Positions 48,732 to 63,700 of a DNA stretch of 64,000 bases are shown in pieces. Position 1 is the stretch's first letter. Every line of letters begins with the position of its first letter. Source of the stretch: Datnioides undecimradiatus. Taxonomy: Eukaryota; Chordata; Actinopteri; Lobotiformes; Datnioididae. The notes beneath the pieces are model-generated. The model had not been told where the DNA came from, did no database searches, and saw only the letters and a list, made by a program, of their open reading frames with translations. The position numbers and the translations under genes are program-made. The stretch covers positions 15,623,131 through 15,687,130 of the forward strand of contig WARS01000029.1 of assembly GCA_008933995.1 (NCBI GenBank), given 5' to 3'.

Positions 48732-51700
48732 ATTAAATTTAAAACTCGTGAGAAATCACTTCTGCTTTTTGTTTTCACAATAGCAATGTTGAACACCTTG
48801 AACAGGTCAGACATGTTTCTGTTTGTTCCTCTGCTCATCTGTGTCACCACTTGTGATATGTTTTTTGATATTCATGGCTTTGAACTTGGTGATATCAACT
48901 TGTTTTTGTTGTTTAATATTTAATGAACTGAGTTTTAAAGTGTGGGGCACATTCAGAGCATGTAGCAGAGGTAAGGCGCACAGACCACCATTTTTTATTT
49001 TTTATTTTTTTTTACCTTTTTCCTTATCTTCCACCTCTCCCCTGCTCCATCACTGTGCCACAGATGAGCGCAGATCATTTTCATTCTTATTGTGAGTGAT
49101 TGTGGCACTGATGCCGTAGCAGGAAACAGAAAAGAGATAAAGGAGACTAATGACACATGGCGCCTCCATCTACAAGGCCAGCGCACCATGTCGTCATATT
49201 GTGATTACCCTGTGCTATTGTAAATATGTGTTTCTGTTGGGTTTACATAAATTTACATATGTTTTAAAACTCTCCTGGGATGGGAAACCATTAGGGACAA
49301 TGTTAGTGTTTTCCATTACAATCACCCACGTTTGCACTGCTTTCTCATTGAATGGAAATGGCGGTGTGCGTGCGGCAGAGGAAGGAGGGCACATTAGGCG
49401 AGGAGGAGAGCTGGAATTGAGAGGTTGTTCTTAGCATTATCTGTGGCACATAGAGAGAGAGTGTGTGACTCTCACTGTGCCACTCAGTCAGGGAGCATTA
49501 AGCTTTAAGAGGCAGTGAAGAGACTCAGGTCTTCAGAGGGAACTTGACATTGTTCATAAATCCCTCAGGATCTGAGACAGAAGCAATGACAAATACGCAC
49601 ACACACACATGCACAAAATCAGCCTTCATATTGGCCCATTAAATACATTTACCAATCACAATTTGAAGTTGTGCATCTAAGTACATAAATTATAATCATT
49701 TCTAGACATTATTTATATACTGGAGCACTAAAGAGACATTACAGATTATAAGCACACGTGATCTATTGCAGAAGAATATTGACCAGTTTTCCAAAAAAAT
49801 AACACTGTAAACTAAAGTATCCATGATTGGAAAAAAAATTATGACTATCACAACTCCATTTAATCCTGATCTAATTTCATTTACCCACTATTAGCATAAA
49901 GGCATGCATGTCACTTTTGTAAATTTATAATAAAGATGTAATGAGTGACTCTCTGGCAGGGAACAGCAGATGAGAATTTGTTAATATCAGCAAACTCAAA
50001 AGCGTTTATGACAGTTACATTGCAAATGTTGATTTATGTAAATTATTCATGTTAAATGAAAAATAGCTAATACACCTCAATGTGAAGTCTAAGCTGGCTC
50101 GACATCTCTCCTCATTATTAAACTTTATCATTTATATTCTAGGTGGTAACACATTAGTGACAGACTAACACACAACCCACTGAGTTTGTTTTTATTTACT
50201 TTTTTTCACAGCAGACACTTTGACCTCTTACTGTAGGAAAAACAAAGGTGTAAATACTAAAAATTCATGATGGTTAAATTAGATTTTTAGATTTTTGCTG
50301 TTTTGGTTTCGGAGTCCTTTTGTTTTGTCCAGGTTCACTATCACACTGTCATTCTTTCAAGGACAGTTGAATGGAAACTGGTCTTTTAGATGTTTTCACA
50401 TGTGCTTCTCCTGTTATTACAAGTCAAATTGTTTCCTGTCAAAAGATTATATTAAACAGGCTTTCAAGTCAAGAGGACAGTCATTAATATATCTTTCATT
50501 AAGTAATAGCTCAATTAATGGTAATAAAGGAGAAACAGAAGTGTTGTTGAGTTTGAGTTTGTGGATGCTGCATGTGCAAATGATTAAAAAAATCATTAGA
50601 AGGAACTTAAGCTGTAATATGCCCCACAGCTATTGGGACGTTCAGCAAGTTGGCTAAAGCTAACTTAAGTAATTTAAGTGTCATAAGTGATTTCAACATC
50701 AGATCATTATGCTCCTTGCAGTAAAGGCGTCTCCAGTAATTTGGCAACTTTTAGCGCCATATTAAAACTTTTTGACTCCCAAGCAAAGTGACGCTGAGTC
50801 AGGCAGCATAATTTAGGAATATGTTATCTATCATTGACTAATGACGTGATAAATCACTTAACAATATAAGGAGTATCTGCAAGAAAACCTTTTAAATTTT
50901 GTGATGTTGCCTCAGTGCAATAAATATAATCAATTCAGGATTTAGAGGTACAGTACTTTTACATTACGAATAAGTTAATGTTTGTCTTTATATTTCTGCC
51001 CTCGCTAAATGAGGTCAAACAAAGCTGCTTAAACTAATTTCACCAGATAAATACGGAAACGTCCATAGCTTTGTAGCAGGCTGTAGCAACTTGGAAAATG
51101 GTATAGATGCAAATCAGCAGTTTTTGTGTAATTATTCTCATTGCCAGAAGGGGGAGGCAGAAGTCCCTCTTTATTGCTTCGATATCAGAAAGTGCAAGAA
51201 AGTGAGAACGTATAATAAGAGTTTGAGAAGTTAGACGTTGAGGGCATCCTGCCAAAGCTCAGTCTGTTGTAATCATACAGCAGAACCATCCAAAAGCTCT
51301 GGCAGGCCAAGGTGCTCTTCTCATGTAACGTCTCATTGATAAGAGCAGCAAACACCTCATTTACAGGAACCTTAGACTATAAGATCAGGTACTTTAAAAG
51401 CCATCCAAACACATTCAGACCCTGCCTGTGTGCCAGCAAATAAAACACCTTGATATCGCCCCAACTAAACTAGGATGATTCTGTCTTAATGTCCCATTTC
51501 AGGGACCAAGGAGCCCATAGTCTTTATGGCTCCATAGAATTGCAGGTAATAATGTTTGACACAGCAGGGCTCCTGCCTTTCAGATGATCAAAGTGACAAG
51601 TTCAGCCGGCAACCGGAGCCACTTACAGGAGACATCAAGAAGCAGCAAGATTGGCAGCTTTTAGGTCTTTGGTCCATTTCATCAGCCATTACTACCAGTG

Positions 51701-52910
51701 GAGGCGACGTGCTGTGGAGGACTAGTGGGAGGAGGGGCAGGCAGATTAACAGACAGCTGATACAGGTGTATAGGCGGTATCAAACAGCAGCTCTGTCAAT
51801 ACAGCAGGCTCCAAATTTCTTCAGAACGGACTGAGATCCCCAGAGTATGCCCACCGATTTCACTATGACAGGATTAACTGGGAGCTCCATATGATTTTCT
51901 CAGATTCTGTGACTCAACAATTCAGTGATCCACGTTCTATCGGCTTTAAAGGCCCCTATCCCAAGTTTCAAAAGCTTACCCTTCGGACAAGGGACACTCT
52001 TTTTCTCCCATGCGGTTCTGCTTTCCTTTTTTGCTGCATTCAGTTGTTCATCAACCCCCACGTCTTTGCCAGCTCTCCCATCCTCCCTTCTCTGCACATC
52101 TGCTAGGTTTGAGTTTTCCTTTCTTCCCTCCAGCGCCTTGCTTGGCCCAAGGCCCTTATAGCCAAATTGGTTTACATTGGAGAGATAAATGCTCTGCAAA
52201 TGCGCTTAAACACGTACAGTAAAAAATGCAGACAGTGCGTGTCAGGATTATCACCCAAGTCAGGGGGAGAAAGGAGAGCGTCTCTGTAGCACAAAGCTGG
52301 GGAACCAGAGTGAAGCCTGCAGATATAGTCCGTCTCATCCACTTCTCAGGAGAAAGAGAGGAGGATTTAGCATTTGCATGCTAGTCTGTAATTCCTGGCA
52401 TTATATAACTTGTCGCCAACAATCAAACTCCTGTGGTATTGTGAAAGTATTGTTTCACATGGGTGAGCAAAGTGTGGAGTTACACTCTTGGGGAAAGGGG
52501 TTTTGGTGGCAGCACAGAGACAGCTGGTCCAAGATGCATGGCAGAGACCACCCCATAAGCCCAGTCAAGAACTATCCTGCAACAAAACCTTGAAAGTGCA
52601 CTACAAAATCCTCTAACATTATTCAGCTTAGGGCATAAATGACACCCCTGTGAGTGAAACAGGCTGCACCAAGGTGCTAGAGTTACAGAAAGTAAAAAAA
52701 GAAATTTTAAATTAGATATTGTCTTCATGATCAGGTCTGCTGGTGATTAAAGGTGTATCTCCCTTGCATTACTTTTGTATATGTTTCATATTTTTTCATT
52801 TGAAATAATGTAAAATCCGAGAGCCAGAAATGTTTATATGTAAGTTCATCCCATTTGAAATTCTTTCACATGTAGTAATGTGTATTTATTGCATGAAGAG
52901 TTTATTTTTT

Positions 52911-52932
52911 TATATATATATATATATATATA
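52911..52932. repeat. (TA)n microsatellite
   Basis: About eleven TA units on the left side of the LINE-like fragment. Confidence 0.9.
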
Positions 52933-53056
52933 AAAAATTCCCATCTCGCCCTCCGCGGACGGTTCCTCCTCTGCAAGCTCGGGTCCTGGGAGCTTGAGGG
53001 TTCCGCGCAGTATCTTACATGTCCCTAGTATGCACTTTTCTGGACTGAGATGTCTG
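52933..53056 (-). mobile_element. Probable LINE 3'-end remnant
   Basis: A GC-rich block of about 124 bp in AT-rich surroundings, bounded on both sides by microsatellites. On the minus strand it reads towards an A/T-rich tail (TTTTTTATATA), resembling 3' ends of fish non-LTR retrotransposons that I recall only in outline. It is too short and decayed for a family call. Confidence 0.4.
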
Positions 53057-53085
53057 TTTCTCTCTCTCTCTCTCTCTCTCTCTCG

Positions 53086-53145
<60 letters not shown>
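53057..53145. repeat. (TC)n(TA)n compound microsatellite
   Basis: About 64 nt of TC with two GC interruptions, then about 25 nt of TA. Confidence 0.95.
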
Positions 53146-56100
53146 TATTAAACTTACATCTATATATACTTAAACTTATTTTTATTTGATCTTTGATTTT
53201 TTAAGGTCATTATTTCACATAATAGCACGCTATGCGTCTTTCACCAGGCCTAACAAATTTCACTTGGACTGGAAAATGAACTATTTTCAGCTGTGGATAG
53301 TCGCATTTGGTCTATGAGTAAGTATTTACAGCATCGTAGTTCTGCATGTGGGATCAGCTCTACAGACATCTTCATCATAATGAAGGAACAATTAATGACT
53401 CATAGATGTGTCTTGTTTTTAATTGTTTTTTTTTTTATTTACGCATAGGGAATGTAGGTCTTTATCTCCAGGTTTTGCTATCATATTGTTTGCTTGTTAT
53501 TCAAGCTATAACAGAGATTTACTTTACCCTACACAGACAATATTTGTTTTAAAAAAAATCAAATCCATCATAGTTTTTTGATTGTTTTAACTCATACCCT
53601 TAGATGAGCCTACAAGCGTAACCGCGACAGTCCTACATATCTATAGAAGTAGATGGGGTGGCCACTAGATAAAAGAGGTGTGAACAGGCGGTGCTTGTGG
53701 ACAAACTGGATCCAGAAGATTCGGGAAACAGATTCTCCATCCCCACCTGCTGCTGCTGCTCTCATCCCCAGGGAACCTGGCTGCTGTGTGTCCAGTAGCG
53801 CCAGTGTAAACCCTCCATGCTCCACCATGGGGATTTGGGTGTTAGAACTTCCAAGAAAGCCCCCACACAACCACCACCCCCAAAAATCCCCCTTTTTCTC
53901 ATCCCCATGACCCGCCCCTCCCTCCAAATCAACGCGGTCCCCCTCAGACCTCCCAACACAAAGCCCTCAGAGCAAACCCAACACAGAAATCCTTCCCTCT
54001 CATCACCCCTTTTATGGTCCCACTAAAGGTTTTAGCCGGAGCAGAGAAGGAGGCTGTCACTGAAACCTTAGCCCATTGATGAAGTGACAGGAGCTGCCCA
54101 GAATATGATCCTAATCCTGTTTCCAGCATTCTTTTTTAGCCCGCTTTGGCATCCTCAATTCCCTCCGCACATTCTCTGAGCTGTCAACTGAGAAAATCCC
54201 TCTAATAGCGCATTGCCCAGATACACATCAAAGAGCTCCTGGAAACCTTCAGCAGCTTAGCTGCCATAGACACACTCAGAAACACTCTCTCCACACACAT
54301 ACAAACACAGCATTCCCCGTGCTTACGTCCATATGATCGTCAGAAACACTACACAAACCCACATGATCATGATAAATTGACCACATATTTAGAGAAAAAA
54401 AAAAAAAGCCTGAAGGCGTTTTTACAAGTGTCTTTGCAGCCTGGAAATCATTTTCATGCACTGTAACCTGCCCCATCTAAAAGCACTTACCAGTCACACA
54501 TCCCTCTCTCCAGTTAGACAGTGATATAATCTTTACGGTCATGGAGCGAGGAAGCGGGAAAGGACCAGGCAAAAACAGGTGTCTGAACTTTGCTGACTCC
54601 AGGAACCCTTCAACCCATTTTATCTCTGTTCTATTCTTACTTAATCCGCCGATATCCCCAGCCAAGGTAATCTTCTTATGGCAAAGCTTGTTCTGTTTGG
54701 TGCAGCCAAACCTCGGCTGACAGGATGGGGGGAAGAGGGAGCAGAGAAGTGAAGGTAGGTGGGTGGTGGTGGATTGAAGTGCTAGAAACCTGACACTGCG
54801 CTTCAGTCATTTCATTTAGGATTAGTTATTGCACTGGGTGAACAAGTGGCAGGCTCTTATATAATGGTATGTAAGCCTCACCAGCAGGATGGTAGACCTC
54901 CTGTGTTCAAATTATGTACGGTTCATCAAGGTATCTTTGGTGGAGCATATTAACCCAACTTTTTTTTTTTTTTTTTTTAACCATAAAGTGTTAGGTGTAA
55001 TGTGTGTGGAAATCAGGAGCATTTACTAGGATTCAGTTTTCTGTCGGTCCTTTTCAGTGCTGTCAGCCGTCCAGAAACAAGCTGGATTCGGCACACTATA
55101 AACTAATCCCACACTTGTCACCAAGTTCCTGTCAGGTGATGAACTTTGAGAAATATATCTTAAAGCCTATGTGAACACATGTTGGTTACACATCCTGCCC
55201 TGTGATTATTCCTGATTCATAGTCTTGACTGCCTCTCCGGTTGCCTCTTGACTCACCTTTTCCCAGTAACAGAGGTGTTTAAAAAAACACAGAAGGTTCT
55301 GAAATACAAAACAACCATTAAAAATTAAAAAAAAAATTTGTGTCTCTATTTGCCAAATTCAACGGTACATTTTGTCTAAATTCTTTTCCTATATTTTTTT
55401 TGGAAACAGGTGATTTCTTGATTCATAGTTCAGCTCTGGAAAATGGCAAAATGAGGCACCATATTTGTTTGAGTCATTACAAACAAATTTTCATCTTTGT
55501 TTTCCAACTGACGACACTGACAACATGAGTCATTCTTAGGTGTGATTTATTCCCTTGCATTAAACAGATAAATTACTCACATTTTAAACAATTGAGAAAT
55601 ACACGTCTTGAATCTACAGTGATATATTACATAGAGAAATGGGCCTGTGCGTCTCTCTTTCACTGAAGCCGGTGGCTCAGAAAAAGTGGTGACTCTGCTG
55701 AATTCAGTTTGGCACCCGAGTGAACAAAAATGTCTGCTGGGTTCACATATACTTGTCACTGTGCCTCTGCTGATTCTCCCCTTATTTCATTTCTGCCGTA
55801 CATAGGTCCTTTGCTTAAAGCCACAATTGAAAAATAAATTGAACGTTTTCCTTTTGAATCCTTCACACAAAAGAAGACATGGAGATACTGTTTAGCCAGG
55901 CAGATGTGAAGCGAACACTGAGGGGGATATTTGTACAACGCTCGTAAAGATTCTTGCAGGCTGCACTAGGTGCTATAACTTTAAACAAGAAGCCATGTGT
56001 CATCTACAAAAAATAAAAAATACAGCTGGGTTAGGGGACTATGTGGTGATCTGAGCTTTATTTCTGAAATCAGGTCGGATGTGGCTTCATTCTGTGGTCT

Positions 56101-56377
56101 TCGCGGCTAGCCATGCTTCAGAAGAATTACATGCATGCATAGTTCAGGGGTTTGAATTATTCTAATCTCTTATAACTGACGGCTCTGCAGTTCCAGATTT
56201 TCTGCCCTGACTTCACAGCTGAGGCGAGAATCGTGGTGAGCAACCAGCTTCAGTAGGTTGGCTTGTGCTGTTGATCAGGAAGCGTTAGAAGTGAACAAAG
56301 ATCCTGAGGAAAAGGCGTACGGATTAGGACACAGCTGCAGTCAGGTGAGATTTGTTGTCCACTTGAGTTTTTGTCTA

Positions 56378-56383
56378 TTTATT
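56378..56383 (-). terminator. Candidate dmbx1 polyadenylation signal
   Basis: AATAAA on the minus strand, 435 nt past the expected dmbx1 stop. Another lies at 56057-56062. Confidence 0.35.
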
Positions 56384-56817
56384 TTCTGTCAAGTCTATCC
56401 AGCAGACATGTCCTGCCGAGCTCCCAGTGCTGAGTTGCATGCCAATATCAGATTGGCGAGGTGTGACAACCTTTAAACATATTTGGCCATACCTGTGCCT
56501 AATTGTGAGAATTATGCTTTCTGTCGCACTGCCTGATTTTGAAGTGGATACAATTGAAATCTAAGAACTGCAAACAAAACCCTCTCAGCAGTTGCTCGGA
56601 TAAGTTACATAGAAACAAGCACATACTTGAAATTTGGACACATTTTGAACAGTGGTCTTTTTGAAAGTTATAACAGCCAATTGGGTAGTTGTTGACACTG
56701 GTGAGAAGTCAAGAGGAGAGTGAAGGGAGTCAGGAGTCACTTCCTGTTGACAGAGCCCATAATTAGTAAGTACAGCCCAGACTAGAGTGGGGAACTCGCT
56801 GACTGAGCATCCTGAGT

Positions 56818-58531
<1,714 letters not shown>

Positions 58532-59185
58532 TCAGACTTCTTTACCAAGCAAATCCAGTCTGTTTTTCTAGTTGTGGCGCTATTAGGGACTACACACATT
58601 TTAATACAGTGGTTGTTGTTGCCCTACCACTTGAAATAGCAACAGGTGAAATACCAACAGTGAAAACCAGAGCTCCAAAGCAAATCCTTTATTTAATTAA
58701 GAATATTTAAGCATAGAGTGACTTTTAGCAGCCAGCTTCAGAGATTAATAAATATGCTGACACCGTCTCTGGGTGTTGTTAGATGCACTTTTATTTACTT
58801 TCCGGCAAAACGAAACGGAACATGTTTAATCTACAGTTAAACCATAAAAAATAGTTATTTTGAAACTTTTACATTTTGACCCAAGCATGAAAATGTCCTC
58901 AGTTTAGTACTGAATAATTTTAGGACAGATTTAGTTGAATCATAGTCAGCAGAAAAATGCAGCTGAAATAATGAGTTCAGTTCCACTCAGCAATGGAAAA
59001 ATACAATCTATGTTTTACTTTTAGTCATAAAAATGTAGCAGTTTACTACAACAGTTATCAAATACAACAATTTTTGTGGCTACTTTATTTTTTGCATCAC
59101 GACTATTTTGTGGCCCTTTAAATCCGTACCGACAATAGTCTGACATAGCTGAATTTATTCATCGCGGTCCTCAGTAGAATTTCCC

Positions 59186-59249
<64 letters not shown>

Positions 59250-59250
59250 T
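59186..59250. repeat. (AAT)n microsatellite in dmbx1 intron 1
   Basis: About 21 uninterrupted AAT units. Confidence 0.97.
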
Positions 59251-60557
59251 GAATTAATATACAGGTTTAGAAAGTACTGACATTTTTCTTTCTTTTTTCT
59301 TTTTTTTATCAAAACAGAAAACAATGAAAATAAGTCTGACGACTTCACCGTCTAATTTCAGCACCCACGGCCTAATAAAATATTCAGTCTGAATATTTTT
59401 TTTTTTAACTGAAAATATTTCCTGCTATGCACCCCACAGACTGGACCGGCTGCAGGTGCGACCAAATATTTACTTTGCTCCCTGAGATTTGACGCGAGTG
59501 GTGGGCCGTTTATTTCAATCTGTGGCGGGTCCCAGATCAGTTTTAGGCGCCTGCAGGCTGACGGAGATGTGTGACAGGTCTTCTGTGAAATATCCCCATT
59601 TGGGCTCCTGTCTAATGTGGGTGCAAATAGGTTTCAGCTATACAAGACTATTCATTTATCACCAGGCCTGACACGTAAACGACGGGTCAGCCTGTTCGCG
59701 CGCGTGTTACTGCGCGTGTAATCAAAACGTGTCACTAACGCAATAACATTTTTTGTCTTTACATAGTCCATGAGTATATCATTGTATTATTTTCCCAAAT
59801 CAGCCTCTGGCTGGATTCTTGTAATCTGTTCGATTTTTTTCTTTAAATCTGCAGCTTAAAAAAATCAACATAACGCTCTTCTTCCAGGACAATGTCACGT
59901 AGCCTCTGGCTCTGATTTAAGCCTCATTATGCTAATTACCGTGGATTTATGAGTTATACAGCATTTACTAAAGATTGCCTCGGGGCCATAGCTCTGTAGG
60001 CCTGCATGGCGTCAATTCAGCACCATTTCCAAACTTGAGCGACATAATGGATGGCGATAATTAATCTATAGTCAATAACATAATGTTATGCTAAACAACT
60101 AACAACTTTGTTAAATTCATATTAAACAACGTTTCCATGTTGAAAATAAGAAAATGCTATTTATGTTAAAGCCCCGTGCAATTAACCGCCTTAAAGTATA
60201 ACTCTCAGTGTTTGGTTATAACTGATAGGCAGCCTATTGATACTAAAAGCTTTAGACACTAACATACTTTTAATTGTTTAACATGACCCAAACACACTGT
60301 TTTGACTTTTTAAACAGTCTGGCACTGCTGATGTTGGAGATCTCGGAGAGTTGACGGGTTGCAATCAAACATCAATCATTTTGTCCAAGACTTCATGGAG
60401 TTTGGCTGACAAACACCTCCACGATAACAAACATGACAATGCAGGTAAATACGCTCGCAAAGCAAATGTCATAGTTTTAAAACAAGAAAACTTGTTCGGT
60501 TGCAGAAAGGAAATGGTCATTACAAACGGTCCAACTTTGATGCAGCAAACTTCTTAC

Positions 60558-60760
60558 CTGTCTTCTCTCCCTGTGTGTATGTGAAGTGAAATATCTCCAC
60601 CGGCAGCGAAATGTTTTCCTTTCAAATCTTCTCCTCTAAAATCCGCAGTCACCTGTTCATTCTTCCGTGTTCTTGGCTTTTTCATTCACTTGATATCCTG
60701 AGAATATCCCGGTGGCTCCGCTTCGTCCTCCTTCTCGCCTGTCTGTGGATGTGGGAGGAT
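60558..60760 (-). promoter_or_regulatory. dmbx1: Probable dmbx1 noncoding first exon and promoter
   Basis: On the minus strand, a strong donor (CAG then GTAAGAAG) at 60558/60557 follows a purine-rich leader. A TTTAAAG TATA-like element lies at about 60782-60788 in a GC-rich stretch (60690-60890). This implies a 5' UTR exon spliced over about 2.05 kb to 58506. The transcription start is inferred. Confidence 0.5.
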
Positions 60761-60799
60761 GCTGAGCTGCCATCTATCGGCCTTTAAAGCGCTCCGGGT

Positions 60800-63700
60800 G
60801 GGGTCACCGGGGCGCACAGACGCGCCTTCTCTGTGCCAATCGCGTCGCTTTCCTCGACCACTGCGCCTCCGCCCACCTCCGTCACTCCGCACTCTTCACT
60901 TCTCATATGATCTTTCTGCATCCGAGGTGCCGACTTTTCTGTTGTTTGTTTTGGAAGAACTTAGATACCGTTTCATTTTTTCATGAATGCATTTTTCAGC
61001 AAAAATTGCTGCTAATTATTGTTTTAAGCTCACTTTTGATACGTTTGGAGGTGATCGTAATGATAATGTGTTTTTTATATTATATTGTGGATGCTGACTG
61101 TCAAATTATCTTAATACTTTAAAACTGATTTGAGAAAATGTCATAATCACAAAATGTATTTTAAATGTATATGTTTTTTAAAGTATTCTTAACTAATTAT
61201 TTCTTTGATAGTTTAAATAGCCTATTTCAGGGTTTACCTGTAAATATGTTGCACAATAGGAACTAAAACCAAGGTCAAATGGCAGCCTGCTCTGTCATTT
61301 TTTTCTTTCTTCTTCCTTTTATAATTATTTTTCCAAATTAAACAAAAAATTATGTGTACCATTAATTTATTTTAACCACAGTAGTTAAATATTGCTTTAC
61401 CCACATTCATAATGTTATAAAATTGCTAAGATATAGTGAAATGGACATTTGTATGTTACAGGATAATAGTTTTTGGATTGATTTTAGGATTAACCAATTG
61501 CAAATGCCACCAAAATAAAATTTGAAAAGTAAATATTTTCTCTTCAGCAGATCTCAAGACTTATGATATTTTAAAAGTAAACTCTTGAATTCAGCCCAAA
61601 GAAGCGTCTGTAACACAGCTCTTAATTAAATGATATGCAAATAGCCTCAGTAATGGCCTCTGCCACTCCTCTGCAGTGACTTGTGCAACGGTGACTTTCA
61701 GGCTAATTCCGTGCTTTAATTTTATTTTCCTCCTGCCTCGGTGTGTTTGGTGGGAATGCAGCTGAGATGGAGAGATGCAGGCTGGGCTGCACTGCTGCCT
61801 CCAGCAGCTCCCCGGCCCCGAGGGATTTGGGTTAGGATTGGGTAGACAAGACGCCATTTCACCCTCCAAAAAAATGTCTTAAAATGACTGCTGGTAAGAG
61901 GATTAAAACAATAATGCCCCTCTCTTCTTCAAGGTTTTTAGAAAAGATTTCTTCTCCCGAAGAAAAACCGTTTAGGCTGGAATTAAGGGCAGCGAAAAGT
62001 AGCCTTTTAATGTAAAGCTTGCATATTTTGTTGAATTTTCTCCGAGAGAGTGAGAGAGAAAGGGGAAGGTGGGGTGAGGTGGGGGGTTAAAATCCTAAAC
62101 TCAATTTGATCTTTGGCCACATTCATTTGCAGAACTTTAGACTCTTAACAACAGCCTGCGTGAGAAGTAAATGTGATACTCTTACACCTCAACGTGTTCA
62201 CTCAAAGTTCACTGTATACTATATAATATTTGTTAATAAAAGTATCGTCCACGCGCTTTTTCCCCCCAAATTTAACCTGGCTTCCTATACAAGCGGGACA
62301 ATTCAAAACATGTCAGCAACAGAATTAAATGAGTGAGCTTCGACATTTTCAAGCAACAAGTGGTCATCGGTGCGCAAATTATGTTTTCAGTGATTTAATT
62401 CAAACGATGAGTTATGATCATGGTGATAATAATCATTTCCCTAATGTTTGTTTTTTTAATTCAGACCTTATGTTTCTTCCCTTTTTGTCAGTATAGCCAC
62501 AGAGCATTTTGGCCAAGAGGAGGGAAAAAAATCGGATTAACTTGTGAACCGATGGAAATAAGAACTTAAACTGGAGGTAAATCTGGCCAGTGTCTCTTTG
62601 TGGGAACCGTTTCTAAAGCAATTAAAGCGAGAAGGAATTCCTCTCAGCTGCTCTTCCTCAAATCAGCTTTTTTACGGAACTTAATGCGGGCTAATGTCCA
62701 GCACGGCTGAGGGCTTTAATGCAAGTGTCAAGAGGGCCTGCTATTAGACTGATATTAGGCCAGTGGAGCAGCAGCCCCTCCTGACCATGTAGGGACGGAG
62801 TGGACAGCAAACTCACTCTGACTCAGTTTACTCTGCTTTTTCATTCTCAGAAGGGAATTTCAAGCCTTTTTGGACACGCACACGTTTTCAGACCAAGTTC
62901 TTAATGAAGTCTGAAACTAGCGCATGTTTTGCATGTTTTCAGGACTTTCAGGAGTATTCATCAAAAGGACTTCATAGTTTTGTAAATGTTCTGTAAAGCT
63001 GCAGTGCCTTGCTGGTCAGCTCTACATGGTTATGTCATCCACATTAACTCCAAACTGGCTCTCTAAATCAAGGTGCTAATTTATTTAGTTACCACATGGC
63101 AATTTAAGAAGAATATTGACAATTTTAAGCAAATTTCTCTGAAATTCACTGTCTTTGTTTATTCAGCCCCTGAATATCTATTTTTTTTATAACAAACATG
63201 GATTGTACTTTTCAGTGTGGCTAAAGCAAAGTAGATTAATGTTTGGTCTGTAAAAAATATTGAAAAATATCCATCAAAGTTTCCTTGAGGTCATTGTATC
63301 TCTTATTGTTGGTAAGAGTTATTTATCAATATTTAGTACAAGTTCTCCACAACATAATATATTTTTTTCAATGATATAAAACCAAGAAAAACAGCAAATC
63401 ATCACACTTGAGGAGCTCCAACCAGGAAACCTTTGTTAATTTTGCTTTAAAAAGCTTAAACCATTAACTGATTTCAAAACCAATCCATTAATTGACTAAT
63501 AGTTGCAGTTCTCTTGAACTTTGAAAGACATAAACAGCAGTTCCAGATATTTTATTTTGCAGAACAGCATCGATCATGATCATGCTCATTATCCTGAATG
63601 CGGGCTGATAGCTTACACATCTCCTTACTTACCATTTTCACACTGCTTCTCATCCTGATCACCTCCAGGATCTCAGCACTGCTCGCTCCAGGCTAACTTT

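Larger units (their letters stand above)
48047..56817. other. 8.8-kb gene-free region between faah and dmbx1
   Basis: Starts with the faah 3' UTR and ends with the dmbx1 3' UTR. It holds a compound microsatellite with a LINE-like remnant (52.9-53.15 kb). ORFs of up to 120 codons have no recognisable homology. Such deserts beside developmental homeobox genes commonly hold enhancers, but none can be shown here. Confidence 0.6.

Noticed and set aside
50295..50657. 120-codon ORF between faah and dmbx1
   Set aside because: Low-complexity composition, no family match and no exon partners.
53610..53927. 105-codon minus-strand ORF
   Set aside because: Gly/Trp-rich translation of C-rich DNA, with no homology or exon structure.
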